Source of the DNA: Flagellimonas abyssi
Lineage (GTDB): Bacteria; Bacteroidota; Bacteroidia; Flavobacteriales; Flavobacteriaceae
DNA: 64,000 nt
Direction: 5' to 3'
Assembly: GCF_019457905.1 (NCBI RefSeq)
Contig: NZ_JAHZSV010000012.1
Coordinates: forward strand, 62,001 to 126,000
Shown: piece by piece, positions 13,963-23,490 of the stretch
Layout of the letters: each line of letters opens with the position of its first letter
Numbering within the stretch: position 1 is the stretch's first letter
Notes under the pieces: model-generated
Seen by the model: the letters and a program-made list of their open reading frames with translations, nothing else
The model's database searches: none
Told to the model about the DNA's origin: nothing
Program-made: the position numbers and the translations under genes

Positions 13963-16641
13963 ATGGCAACAAAAAACGAACAACGATACTTAAAACTGAG
14001 TGGCCTCGAACCCTTGGTCGTTACCCCCGAAAGCAATTTCATCAATGTGGGGGAACGTACCAATGTGGCAGGTTCCAAACGGTTTTTAAGGCTTATAAAA
14101 GAAGAAAAGTTCGATGAGGCATTGGACATTGCCCGCGAACAAGTGGAGGGCGGGGCACAGATAATCGACATCAATATGGACGATGGACTGATCGATGGCA
14201 AGGAGGCCATGGTCAAGTTCTTGAATCTTATTGTTGCCGAACCGGATATTGCCAGGGTTCCTATTATGATCGATAGTTCCAAATGGGAAATTATTGAGGC
14301 AGGACTTCAAGTGGTGCAAGGAAAATGTGTTGTGAACTCCATCAGCCTAAAAGAAGGAAAGGAAGAGTTTGTGCGCCATGCCAAATTGATCAAACGATAT
14401 GGTGCTGCCGTTATCGTCATGGCCTTCGACGAGGTGGGCCAAGCGGATACCTACGAACGTCGTATCGAAATCGCGAAACGTTCCTACGATATTTTGGTAG
14501 AGGAGGTGGACTTTTCACCAGAAGATATCATTTTTGACCTGAATATTTTTCCCGTCGCTACGGGAATGGACGAGCACAGGAACAACGCCATTGATTTTAT
14601 CGAAGGAACGCGCTGGGTGCGCGAAAACCTCCCCTATTGTAGTGTAAGCGGCGGAGTGAGCAATGTTTCGTTCTCTTTTAGGGGAAACAATCCAGTCCGG
14701 GAAGCCATCAATTCGGCTTTTTTGTTTCACGCCATAAAAGCTGGAATGAATATGGGAATAGTGAACCCAACTATGTTGGAGGTTTACGATGATATCCCCA
14801 AAGATTTGTTGGAACATGTAGAAGACGTGTTGCTCAATAGGCGCGAAGATGCCACCGAACGTCTTTTGGAATTTGCCGAGACCGTGGTGGGCAAGGAAAG
14901 GGAAAGCAAGGTAGACCTCTCTTGGCGAGAGGAGCCACTCCAAGATCGTATAACACGGGCTTTGGTCAAAGGGATCGACCAATATATTATCGAAGATGTG
15001 GAAGAAGCCCGTCAAAGCGCCGCAAAACCCTTGGAAGTAATCGAGGGCAACCTAATGGCAGGCATGAATGTGGTTGGAGATTTGTTTGGTAGCGGGAAAA
15101 TGTTCCTGCCACAAGTGGTAAAGTCCGCCCGAGTGATGAAAAAGGCCGTGGCCTATCTTACGCCGTTTATTGAAGCAGCAAAGGATGAAAAGTCCAAACC
15201 AGCTGGTAAAATATTAATGGCAACGGTAAAAGGGGATGTCCACGATATTGGAAAGAATATTGTAAGTGTTGTCCTGGCCTGCAACAATTATCAGATTGTG
15301 GATATGGGCGTGATGGTGCCACCAGAAAGAATCATCAACAAGGCCAAGAAAGAAAAAGTGGATATTATCGGTTTGAGCGGATTGATTACCCCTTCTTTGG
15401 ATGAAATGGTGTTTTTGGCCAAGGAAATGGAGCGTCAAAACTTCGATGTCCCTCTGTTGATCGGTGGCGCCACTACCAGTAAGGCGCACACCGCGGTTAA
15501 AATAGATCCGCAATACAGTCAAGCGGTGGTACACGTGAACGATGCATCAAGGGCTGTGACCGTGGTAGGTGATTTGCTGCAAGATGATACTTCCGTCAAG
15601 TATAAAAAATCCATCAAACTGGATTACGAGAGTTTTAGGGAAAAGTTTTTGAAACGGGGCAAGCAAAAAGAGTATCTGACCTTGGAGCAGGCTCGTAAAA
15701 ACAAACTTCAAATCGAATGGAATCCATCGGATATCAAAAAACCAAATCAGTTGGGCATCGAGGTATGGGAAGATTTTGATTTGACCCAATTGGAGGAGTT
15801 CATCGATTGGTCCCCATTCTTTAGAAGCTGGGACCTGCATGGCAAATACCCAAATATTTTGACGGATAATGTGGTAGGAGAGCAAGCAAAAGAACTTTTC
15901 AAGGATGCCAAAACACTTTTAAAGCAAGTTTTGGATGAAAAATTGTTGAAGGGCAAAGCTATTTTCGGATTGTTTCCTGCAAACCAAATTAATGAGGATG
16001 ACATCGAGGTTGATAAGGATGGGGAGACCTTTATTTTTAGGACTCTTCGCCAGCAATTGAAGAAACGGGAAGGTGTGCCCAATATCGCATTGGCGGATTT
16101 TATAGCCCCAAAGGATTCCGGGATTCAGGATTATATGGGCTTCTTTTGTGTAAGCACAGGATTCGGGACGCAAGAATTGGCCGCTGAATTTGAGAAGAAT
16201 CACGATGATTACAATTCTATCATGATCAAGGCTTTGGCGGACCGATTTGCGGAAGCTTTCGCTGAATATTTACATAAGGAAGTACGAACCAAATATTGGG
16301 GCTATGCCGTTGACGAGCACTTGGACAATGATGAATTGATCAAGGAAAAATATCAAGGTATCCGCCCAGCGCCCGGCTACCCGGCTTGTCCCGACCATTT
16401 GGAAAAGATTACCATTTGGGAAATGTTGGAGGTAGAGGAGAAAATAGGTGTAAAACTGACCGATAGTTTGGCCATGTGGCCTGCCGCAAGTGTAAGCGGG
16501 TACTATTTTGGACACCCAGAGGCCAAATATTTTGGCTTGGGAAAAATTGAGCAGGATCAAGTCCAGGATTTTGCTGACCGAAAAAATATAAATTTGGAGA
16601 AAGCTCAAAAGTGGCTGGCTCCCAATATAGTTGACCAATAG
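13963..16641 (+). CDS. metH: Methionine synthase, folate/cobalamin/activation part
   Basis: An 892-residue protein carrying the other three MetH domains in order: pterin-binding ([22 protein letters not shown]), cobalamin-binding ([13 protein letters not shown], with the DxHxxG motif, near residue 425), and the SAM-binding reactivation domain at the C-terminus ([31 protein letters not shown]). It completes the enzyme begun by the preceding gene. Both halves follow the SAM riboswitch and must associate, since neither alone has all substrate sites. Confidence 0.95.
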   Translation: MATKNEQRYLKLSGLEPLVVTPESNFINVGERTNVAGSKRFLRLIKEEKFDEALDIAREQVEGGAQIIDINMDDGLIDGKEAMVKFLNLIVAEPDIARVPIMIDSSKWEIIEAGLQVVQGKCVVNSISLKEGKEEFVRHAKLIKRYGAAVIVMAFDEVGQADTYERRIEIAKRSYDILVEEVDFSPEDIIFDLNIFPVATGMDEHRNNAIDFIEGTRWVRENLPYCSVSGGVSNVSFSFRGNNPVREAINSAFLFHAIKAGMNMGIVNPTMLEVYDDIPKDLLEHVEDVLLNRREDATERLLEFAETVVGKERESKVDLSWREEPLQDRITRALVKGIDQYIIEDVEEARQSAAKPLEVIEGNLMAGMNVVGDLFGSGKMFLPQVVKSARVMKKAVAYLTPFIEAAKDEKSKPAGKILMATVKGDVHDIGKNIVSVVLACNNYQIVDMGVMVPPERIINKAKKEKVDIIGLSGLITPSLDEMVFLAKEMERQNFDVPLLIGGATTSKAHTAVKIDPQYSQAVVHVNDASRAVTVVGDLLQDDTSVKYKKSIKLDYESFREKFLKRGKQKEYLTLEQARKNKLQIEWNPSDIKKPNQLGIEVWEDFDLTQLEEFIDWSPFFRSWDLHGKYPNILTDNVVGEQAKELFKDAKTLLKQVLDEKLLKGKAIFGLFPANQINEDDIEVDKDGETFIFRTLRQQLKKREGVPNIALADFIAPKDSGIQDYMGFFCVSTGFGTQELAAEFEKNHDDYNSIMIKALADRFAEAFAEYLHKEVRTKYWGYAVDEHLDNDELIKEKYQGIRPAPGYPACPDHLEKITIWEMLEVEEKIGVKLTDSLAMWPAASVSGYYFGHPEAKYFGLGKIEQDQVQDFADRKNINLEKAQKWLAPNIVDQ

Positions 16642-16643
16642 CG

Positions 16644-17597
16644 ATGAAAATTACCGACCATATAAAAAAAGCAAACGGAGAGACTCTGTTCAGTTTTGAG
16701 ATTGTGCCGCCCGTAAAAGGAAAGAGTATCCAGGAACTGTACAACAACATTGACCCTTTAATGGAGTTCAAGCCTCCGTTTATTGATGTGACCACTTCCC
16801 GTGAGGAGTACATCTATAAAGAAAAGGATGGATTGTTGGATAAAAAGCTGACACGAACCAGGCCCGGTACTTTGGGTATCTGTGCTTCGTTGAAACATAA
16901 ATACGATGTGGATACCGTCCCCCATGTGCTTTGTGGAGGATTTACCAAAGAGGAGACAGAATACCTTCTGGTGGATTGCCAATATTTAGAGATTGAAAAT
17001 GTTATGGCGCTCCGCGGTGATGCCCGTAAAGAAGAAAAATATTTTACCCCCACCAAAGGTGGACATCAATATGCTACCGAATTGGTAAAACAGATTCAGG
17101 ATATTAATGATGGGAATTATCTGCACGATACCATCGAGTCGAGCGATTTGAGCAGTTTTTGTATTGGTGTGGCAGGCTATCCAGAAAAGCATATGGAGGC
17201 CCCGTCCTTGCAATCCGACCTAAAACGTTTGAAGCAAAAAGTGGACCTGGGCGCCGATTATGTGGTTACTCAAATGTTTTTCGATAATCAGAAATTCTTT
17301 GCATTTGTAAAAGCGGCCCGTGAGATGGGCATAGAAGTGCCGATAATACCTGGAATCAAACCCATTGCGGTGAAAAGGCATCTTCAATTGCTGCCCCATG
17401 TGTTCAGTATAGACCTTCCAGAAGACTTGATCAATGCTGTCGAGGCTTGTAAAGACAACAAGGAAGTGCGACAAGTAGGGGTGGAGTGGGCTATCCAGCA
17501 GTCCAAGGAATTAAGGGAGGCCGGTGTTCCAGTATTGCATTATTATTCTATGGGTAAATCAGATAATGTGAAGGCAATTGCCAAGGAACTTTTTTAA
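16644..17597 (+). CDS. metF: Methylenetetrahydrofolate reductase
   Basis: A 317-residue TIM-barrel flavoprotein of usual length. Motifs are FEIVPP near the N-terminus, NVMALRGD near residue 115, and YVVTQMFFDN near residue 205. It makes the 5-methyltetrahydrofolate used by MetH. The start is 2 bases after the metH stop, so it is surely in the same riboswitch-controlled transcript. Confidence 0.95.
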   Translation: MKITDHIKKANGETLFSFEIVPPVKGKSIQELYNNIDPLMEFKPPFIDVTTSREEYIYKEKDGLLDKKLTRTRPGTLGICASLKHKYDVDTVPHVLCGGFTKEETEYLLVDCQYLEIENVMALRGDARKEEKYFTPTKGGHQYATELVKQIQDINDGNYLHDTIESSDLSSFCIGVAGYPEKHMEAPSLQSDLKRLKQKVDLGADYVVTQMFFDNQKFFAFVKAAREMGIEVPIIPGIKPIAVKRHLQLLPHVFSIDLPEDLINAVEACKDNKEVRQVGVEWAIQQSKELREAGVPVLHYYSMGKSDNVKAIAKELF

Positions 17598-17616
17598 TTT
17601 CCTACTTTAGTGCCCC

Positions 17617-18717
17617 ATGAGGTACCTACTTAGCCTGTTATTGTTGTTGATTTCATTTTGCGGAATAGCGCAAACCGATGAGGTCCCCAAGAAATATGTG
17701 TTGGATGCAACCCAGTTTTATGGTTCCATTTTGCTGCACAATACAGATATTTCCCATTTGATCACCAATCATCCTGCTGGTGTTATTTTAGGGGTGAGTA
17801 GAAAAACGTACGGCCATAAGGAATGGGAAGCCGATTTTGGTTATCCCGATACGGGTTTCACTTTTGCTTATCAAAATACCAATAATGCTACCCTTGGGGA
17901 ACATTTTGGGTTGTATGGTCATTATAACTTCTATCTTCTAAAAAGAAATGTACAGTTGCGGGTGGCACAGGGGTTGGCGTACAATACCAATCCATATGAT
18001 AAGGAAGATAATTTTAGGAACAACGCCTACGGAAGCCATATTTTAAGCAGTACCCTATTGATGCTTAATTACCACAAAGAAAATATTGTGGCAGGATTGG
18101 GCGTGCATGCGGGTTTATCCTTTATTCATTATTCCAATGCCAATTTTAAGGCGCCCAATACATCCACCAATACGTTTGCCTTTAATCTAGGATTGAACTA
18201 CACATTGGACAACGAAACTGAATATGAATATTTGAACCCGGAATCGACCGGAAAAATTAGCGAACCGATACGATATAATTTAGTGTTGCGAGGAGGTGCC
18301 AACGAAAGCGATGTCATCAACATGGGCCGATATGGCTTTGCCATTGTTTCTGCATATGCCGATAAAAGATTGGGCAAGCGCAGTGCCATTCAGTTGGGGA
18401 CCGATGTGTTCTTTTCCAATTTTTTAAAGGAATTGATACGATATCAATCCATAGCATTTCCCGAATTGGACGTTGCTCCGGATACCGATTACAAGCGCGT
18501 GGGATTATTTTTGGGCCACGAACTTTTTGTGAACAAAATTAGCGTGGTGGCCCAATTGGGGTATTATGTGTATTACCCTTTTGATTTTGAGGGAAGAATG
18601 TACAATCGGATTGGGATGAAACGTTATTTTGGAGACAAGGTTTTTGGAGCACTCACCTTAAAATCACACGGTGCAAAGGCAGAGGCGGTCGAATTTGGAA
18701 TAGGGGTAAGATTATGA
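17617..18717 (+). CDS. PagL-like lipid A deacylase (acyloxyacyl hydrolase family)
   Basis: A 366-residue outer-membrane protein with a signal peptide (MRYLLSLLLLLISFCGIAQ) and alternating beta-strand character. The motif HYSNAN has H171 and S173 in the spacing of the PagL catalytic His and Ser, followed by NTFAFNLGLNY. It is about twice the length of Pseudomonas PagL, so it has extra strands or a second part. It would remove an acyl chain from lipid A, altering surface charge or immune recognition. Its stop overlaps the start of the next gene. Confidence 0.7.
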   Translation: MRYLLSLLLLLISFCGIAQTDEVPKKYVLDATQFYGSILLHNTDISHLITNHPAGVILGVSRKTYGHKEWEADFGYPDTGFTFAYQNTNNATLGEHFGLYGHYNFYLLKRNVQLRVAQGLAYNTNPYDKEDNFRNNAYGSHILSSTLLMLNYHKENIVAGLGVHAGLSFIHYSNANFKAPNTSTNTFAFNLGLNYTLDNETEYEYLNPESTGKISEPIRYNLVLRGGANESDVINMGRYGFAIVSAYADKRLGKRSAIQLGTDVFFSNFLKELIRYQSIAFPELDVAPDTDYKRVGLFLGHELFVNKISVVAQLGYYVYYPFDFEGRMYNRIGMKRYFGDKVFGALTLKSHGAKAEAVEFGIGVRL

Positions 18718-19517
18718 AAAGGATACAGTACGAAATAGGAAAGATGAAGTGTCCCCTTGAGGGGTCTTTAGGGGTGTTTTTGATGCTGTTCAGCTTTCTG
18801 TTGATTTCCTGCAATGGCGACAACGTTCCAGATTGTTTTCAAAATGCGGGCGATATGGTAAGGCAGCCAGTGGATGTTGCCGAATTTAGTACCATAACTG
18901 TTTTTGAAAATCTAAATGTGGTGTTGAAGCAGGGTGAAGAACAACTAGTGGAAGTGGAAACAGGCGAATTTCTATTGAACGATGTTTCTGCGGTAGTGGA
19001 GGATAACCGTCTTGTGCTACGTAATGAAAACAGTTGCAACTTTGTTCGCGATTACGGTTTGACCACGGTATACATTACCTCGCCTAACATTACTGAAATC
19101 CGAAGCGGCACGGGATTGTTGATTTCCAGTGATGGAATATTGGAATATCCAAGTTTGAATTTGATAGCGGAAAGCTTCAATAATCCTGAGACGGAAACGA
19201 CGGATGGTTCTTTTGATTTAAACCTGAATTCAACCACGTTAAGGATTGTGGTGAATGGGATAGCCTATTTCAAACTACGGGGCAGTACCGAAAACTTTAA
19301 CGTAAGTATTGCGGCTGGTGATTCAAGAATTGAAGCTGAAGCAATGGTTTCAGAAAATGTGACGGTAAACCACAGAGGGTCCAACGATGTTTTTGTAAAT
19401 CCGCAGCAACGATTGAGCGGGGTTGTTCGTGGGACGGGAAATGTGATCAGCGTAAATACCCCTCCCGAAGTGGATGTTGAAGAATTGTTCACGGGCAGAT
19501 TGATTTTTCAGGACTGA
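18714..19517 (+). CDS. GIN-domain (DUF2807) lipoprotein
   Basis: A 267-residue putative lipoprotein: a hydrophobic N-terminal stretch ends in the lipobox LLISC at about residue 33. The mature part has the repeating short beta pattern of the head GIN domain (FSTITVFENLNVVLKQGEEQLVEV at the start), typical of surface proteins in Bacteroidetes. Function is unknown. It shares the ATGA overlap with the PagL-like gene, so the two are co-translated and may both act at the outer membrane. Confidence 0.78.
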   Translation: MKRIQYEIGKMKCPLEGSLGVFLMLFSFLLISCNGDNVPDCFQNAGDMVRQPVDVAEFSTITVFENLNVVLKQGEEQLVEVETGEFLLNDVSAVVEDNRLVLRNENSCNFVRDYGLTTVYITSPNITEIRSGTGLLISSDGILEYPSLNLIAESFNNPETETTDGSFDLNLNSTTLRIVVNGIAYFKLRGSTENFNVSIAAGDSRIEAEAMVSENVTVNHRGSNDVFVNPQQRLSGVVRGTGNVISVNTPPEVDVEELFTGRLIFQD

Positions 19518-19592
19518 TTCACGCCCAAAACAATGACATTATTCCTCATCAACTTTAATATTTCTCCCTAATTTCGGGATTCAAATCTAATT

Positions 19593-20678
19593 TTGGTAAA
19601 TCTTCTCGCACATATCAAAAATCTATTTTCTCCATTTCCCAATATCGAATCAATCGAGGGACTAATGGGATTGGAAAGGGCGGATGCACTTTTCCATAAT
19701 CTTGTAGCGGAGAAGAAGGTGCCAGGTCTGGCCGTTACGGTATTGGACAGTGGTAAAAAAGTGCTTCAAAAAGGGTATGGTTTTGCTTATATTGATAAAA
19801 GAATCAAGGTCCATCCGAAGCATACGATTTTCCGAATCGCGAGTATTTCCAAATGCATCACAGGATTGGCCTTAGGCAAAATGGTTGAGGATGGTATCTT
19901 GGATTTGGATGAATCCTTCTACGCCTATGTGCCTTACTACCCTAAAAAGAAGTATGATTTCACGCTACGGCAATTGGCAGGTCACACTGCTGGCATTCGA
20001 GGGTACCGAGGTAAGGAATACGCCCTGAATAATGATTACTCCATCAAAGATGGAATAGAAGTTTTTAAAAATGATCCCTTGTTTTTTGAACCTGGCACAA
20101 GCTATCTCTATAATAGTTTTGATTTTGTATTGCTGTCCTTGGCCATGCAAGAAGCGAGCGGTATGCTATTCGAGGAATATGTAAAAGAAAATATTTTGAT
20201 TCCGTTGGGATTGGAAAACACCTTTTCTCCAGATGAATTGAAAAATACCTCTAGCTCGGACACCTTCAAAACCCAATTCTACACTAAAAGGGCACTGTGT
20301 TTTACCGAAGCAGTTGAAGTAAACAATACCTACAAATTGGCGGGTGGAGGCTATTTGTCCACCTGCGATGATGTTGCCCAACTGGGGCAGGCGATTTTGG
20401 AACGACGATTACTGAAAAGCGAAACCTATGAGCAGTTGCTTGCTTCTGAAATTATAAATGGTAAACCTACATGCTACGGTCTTGGCTTTCAGGTGAGCCA
20501 AGATTCCAATGGAAGGGAATTTGTTGGGCATGTAGGTAACAGCGTGGGAGCGTACACCAATCTTTTTGCATATCCCGAACAGAAAAAAGTGGTAGCCATC
20601 CTAACTAATTGCACGGACCCCAAAGAACAGTCTGCTTTGGATGAGGCAATCGATGCTATTATTGAGGAGGTAGTCTAA
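19593..20678 (+). CDS. Serine hydrolase of the beta-lactamase class C/PBP4* family
   Basis: A 361-residue protein with the active-site SxxK (S84-I-S-K87), a YxN-type motif in SYLYNSF, and HVG near the C-terminus in place of KTG. It is probably a peptidase or esterase rather than a true beta-lactamase. No clear signal peptide is seen, suggesting a cytoplasmic location or a mis-set start. The TTG at 19593 lies inside a -7-like element (TAATTTTG, 19588-19595), so translation may instead begin at ATG 19665. Its stop overlaps the stop of the convergent decarboxylase gene by 2 bases. Confidence 0.8.
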   Translation: MVNLLAHIKNLFSPFPNIESIEGLMGLERADALFHNLVAEKKVPGLAVTVLDSGKKVLQKGYGFAYIDKRIKVHPKHTIFRIASISKCITGLALGKMVEDGILDLDESFYAYVPYYPKKKYDFTLRQLAGHTAGIRGYRGKEYALNNDYSIKDGIEVFKNDPLFFEPGTSYLYNSFDFVLLSLAMQEASGMLFEEYVKENILIPLGLENTFSPDELKNTSSSDTFKTQFYTKRALCFTEAVEVNNTYKLAGGGYLSTCDDVAQLGQAILERRLLKSETYEQLLASEIINGKPTCYGLGFQVSQDSNGREFVGHVGNSVGAYTNLFAYPEQKKVVAILTNCTDPKEQSALDEAIDAIIEEVV

Positions 20679-22126
20679 ATTTTACCTCCCATCTGCTCTT
20701 CAATCTCCTCCGCATACTTTTTACAAAGGTCAAAAGTTTCGGTTACATCTTTCATAGTCGTTCTTGGGTTGATAAGGCACATTCGGAGAACAATCTGCCC
20801 GTTTAAAATAGTGGTGACGAGCATGGCTTTTCGCGAATCCATTACCTTTCCAGAAATGTACTGGTTGATTTTGTCCAATTCCTTTTCAGAGTATTTTTTG
20901 TTAATGGGGTTGTACCTAAAATTAATGACCGCCAAAGTGGCTGGGAACACTACTTCCCAAATTTTACTGCCTCTTAGCATCGTTTCCACTTCTTCTGCAA
21001 GGTCGATATTATACGTGATGGCATCTCGGAACTCCTTTAAACCAAAAGTTTTTAGGGACATATAAAACTTCAATGCCCGAAACCTTCGGGTCAACTGAAT
21101 GCCATGATCATAAAAATTGATTTCAGAAGTATTACCTTCGATATCTCTTAAATATTCTGGTTTTTCGGTAAAAGTGTTGCTTAGGTTTTTATGGTTTCGC
21201 ACCAAGAGACACCCCATTTCGTACGGTTGAAAAAACCATTTGTGCGGGTCAACTGTAAGGGAATCGGCTTTTTCAATGCCTTTCATGGCTTGCTTTCCCT
21301 TTTGGGACAAGATGGCCGCTCCACCGTAGGCACCATCAATATGGAACCAGATATCTTCTTTTTTGCAAATTTTGCCCAGTTCCACCAATGGGTCAACCGT
21401 GCCTGTATTGGTTGTTCCCGCGGTAGCAATCAAACAGAAGGGATAAAGACCTTCCAATCGGTCTTTGGCAATACAGTTCTTCAATTTGTTTACGGAAAAC
21501 TTGAGTTCGCTGTCCGTAGGAATAATTCTGATTTGTTCTTTTTTAAAGCCCAATACTCGAATGGCCTTGATATTGGAAGAATGCGCTTGATCAGATAGAT
21601 AGATTACAGTCTTGGAAAAATCGTCCCCGCATTTTACTCTTCTTGCAGTGACTACGGCGGTAAGGTTGGCCATAGATCCTCCACTGGTAAAAATGCCCCC
21701 TCCTTTTTTCTTGGGAAAGCCGAAAATTTTCAACAACCACTGTATGGTTACAATTTCGAGTTCTGCAGCGGCTGGACTTGCTGCCCATCCACCAGAAAAG
21801 ATGTTGTAACCCGTGGCCAAAGCATCGGCCATAACACTTACGTAATTACTGGGGCCCGGAACAAATGAAAACGACCTTGGGTGGGCCATATTGGCGCTAT
21901 TGGTCATTACCTTGTCCAAAACAAAATCGAGCACATGAGTCGGGTCGGAACCTTGTTCAGGGGCTTCTTCCAAGAACAAAGAGTCCATTTCCTCCCTTGA
22001 ACCGAGCGCTACGGGCAATTTTTCGTGTTGGGTGGCATGGTGTTCTACAATGGCATCAATAATTTGATAGCCATAGCTTTTCATTTCTTCTTTGGAGAGT
22101 TCCAATCTGGCGCTGTTCTTCTTCAT
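20675..22126 (-). CDS. PLP-dependent group II amino acid decarboxylase
   Basis: A 483-residue aromatic-L-amino-acid/glutamate decarboxylase family enzyme. The PLP lysine is K296 in TVDPHKWFF, and the cofactor Asp/Ala motif is in HIDGAYGGAA. Substrate is not predictable: family members decarboxylate DOPA, tryptophan, tyrosine, 2,4-diaminobutyrate or glutamate. The gene is monocistronic, convergent with the serine hydrolase and 94 bases ahead of the gldA stop on the same strand. Confidence 0.88.
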   Translation of the reverse strand: MKKNSARLELSKEEMKSYGYQIIDAIVEHHATQHEKLPVALGSREEMDSLFLEEAPEQGSDPTHVLDFVLDKVMTNSANMAHPRSFSFVPGPSNYVSVMADALATGYNIFSGGWAASPAAAELEIVTIQWLLKIFGFPKKKGGGIFTSGGSMANLTAVVTARRVKCGDDFSKTVIYLSDQAHSSNIKAIRVLGFKKEQIRIIPTDSELKFSVNKLKNCIAKDRLEGLYPFCLIATAGTTNTGTVDPLVELGKICKKEDIWFHIDGAYGGAAILSQKGKQAMKGIEKADSLTVDPHKWFFQPYEMGCLLVRNHKNLSNTFTEKPEYLRDIEGNTSEINFYDHGIQLTRRFRALKFYMSLKTFGLKEFRDAITYNIDLAEEVETMLRGSKIWEVVFPATLAVINFRYNPINKKYSEKELDKINQYISGKVMDSRKAMLVTTILNGQIVLRMCLINPRTTMKDVTETFDLCKKYAEEIEEQMGGKI

Positions 22127-22220
22127 AGGTCCGATTTCTTCTGAACCGCAAAAGTACCATTTTTGGAGCCGTTTTCCACGTCATTTTAAGAGTAGTTCCT
22201 CTGTTTGGATAAATGGAAAG

Positions 22221-23114
22221 TTAGGAGGTAAGCTCGGTAAAAAGGCTTTCTAGGTTTTTGTTCTTTCTACTTAGTTGAAGCGTCTTTAGTTTGTTATCGT
22301 GGGCAAAATCAAAAACGGCCGGCCGCATGTCCTTAGAGGTGCCAAAAGTGATTTCATACACAAACCCACCTGTATTTTTCACTTTGGCGACATTCGGCAT
22401 TTGCTGTAATAATTGCTCTTCTACACGATAATCGAATTCCACTTCGATGATTTGTTCCTCAGCTTCACGGAGTTCCTCTAGTTTTTTGTCGGCCACCAAT
22501 TCTCCTTTGTTGATAATGATTACCCTGTCACAAACCGCCTCGACTTCCTTCATAATATGGGTAGAAAGTAGAATGGTCTTTTCTTTTCCTATTTCGCGAA
22601 TCAGTTTTCTAATTTCAATCAACTGGTTGGGGTCGAGTCCCGTGGTGGGCTCATCCAGAATCAAAACTTCTGGGTCGTGCAGCAACGCAGCCGCTAGCCC
22701 AACACGCTGACGGTATCCTTTGGATAACTGCCCGATTTTTTTGTGGCATTCGGGAGACAATCCTGTTTGTTCGATTACCTCATTGATTTTGAACTTGTCC
22801 ACTTTATATACATCGGCATTAAAGGCCAAGTATTCCTTTACATACATCTCCAAATACAGTGGATTGTGCTCTGGAAGGTAGCCGATGCTTTTCTGAACAT
22901 CCTTTTCAGCTTGCAAAACATCGAACCCGTTTACGTTTGCTTCTCCCTCATCTGCCTTGTAATAAGTGGTCAAAATCCGCATCATGGTAGATTTTCCAGC
23001 GCCGTTGGGCCCTAAAAAACCGACCACCTCCCCTTTGTTGATGGTAAAGGAAACATTGTTCAATGCCTTCTGGGAGCCAAAGTTCTTTGTGATGTTCTGT
23101 ACAGTGATGGACAT
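22221..23114 (-). CDS. gldA: Gliding motility ABC transporter ATP-binding subunit
   Basis: A 297-residue ABC ATPase with Walker A GPNGAGKST, signature LSKGYRQRVG, and Walker B VLILDEPTTG. Overall sequence and length match GldA, which works with GldF and GldG in gliding of flavobacteria. gldF and gldG are not adjacent here, as is common. GldA-like ATPases resemble other ABC-2 exporters, so the name rests on overall likeness. Confidence 0.85.
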   Translation of the reverse strand: MSITVQNITKNFGSQKALNNVSFTINKGEVVGFLGPNGAGKSTMMRILTTYYKADEGEANVNGFDVLQAEKDVQKSIGYLPEHNPLYLEMYVKEYLAFNADVYKVDKFKINEVIEQTGLSPECHKKIGQLSKGYRQRVGLAAALLHDPEVLILDEPTTGLDPNQLIEIRKLIREIGKEKTILLSTHIMKEVEAVCDRVIIINKGELVADKKLEELREAEEQIIEVEFDYRVEEQLLQQMPNVAKVKNTGGFVYEITFGTSKDMRPAVFDFAHDNKLKTLQLSRKNKNLESLFTELTS

Positions 23115-23135
23115 TCAAAATGGATTTGATCATTC

Positions 23136-23143
23136 CAAAAATA
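23136..23143 (-). promoter_or_regulatory. -7 promoter element of gldA
   Basis: On the minus strand this reads TATTTTTG, an exact TAnnTTTG match, 21 bases before the gldA ATG. Confidence 0.5.
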
Positions 23144-23333
23144 CACTTTTACTCGTTCTAATCCTTGGTTTCAAAAAACAAGAATTTTGTAAAATGATTC
23201 TTTTAGGAAATCTCCCAACGGCAAGAATTCTTAAAAAAGCATCGTTTCTATAAAATTATATGCAGTGAAAATGTCTTTTTTGAAAAAAATCAAAAAAAAT
23301 TTGGGAATGTCTGTGTGTTTCCAATCGAATACC

Positions 23334-23341
23334 TAAATTAG
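23334..23341 (+). promoter_or_regulatory. -7 promoter element of the aromatic operon
   Basis: TAAATTAG resembles TAnnTTTG with one change and lies 18 bases before the leader peptide ATG. It would start the transcript near 23348. Bases 23144-23333 hold nothing else I can identify. Confidence 0.45.
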
Positions 23342-23359
23342 CCGACAATTAACAACGAG

Positions 23360-23431
23360 ATGACAAACGCGTATTTCTGGAACCGTTTTTATTTTTACTT
23401 CTTTTTTGGGAGAGAAGCGGGACTATTATAG
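23360..23431 (+). CDS. Aromatic leader peptide of the pheA operon
   Basis: A 23-codon open frame in which 10 of 23 codons are aromatic: Y5, F6, W7, F10, Y11, F12, Y13, F14, F15, F16. It lies just ahead of a terminator hairpin and the prephenate dehydratase gene, as classical attenuator leader peptides do. Its last codons contain CGGGACT (23419-23425), which can pair with the 5' arm of the terminator. A ribosome stalled on the Phe/Tyr run would leave CGGGACT free to form the antiterminator; one reaching the stop codon would cover it and allow termination. Confidence 0.85.
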   Translation: MTNAYFWNRFYFYFFFGREAGLL

Positions 23432-23457
23432 ATACGTTTAAAGTATAACCAATATAT

Positions 23458-23487
23458 AAAGTCCCGATACATCGGGACTTTTTTTTT
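23458..23487 (+). terminator. Attenuator terminator before pheA
   Basis: A 10-bp perfect stem, AAAGTCCCGA and TCGGGACTTT with loop TACA, runs into nine T, ending 3 bases before the pheA ATG. The 5' arm AGTCCCG (23460-23466) can instead pair with CGGGACT in the leader frame, extended by ATAA/TTAT with one bulge. That gives two exclusive structures. Confidence 0.88.
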
Positions 23488-23490
23488 GCA

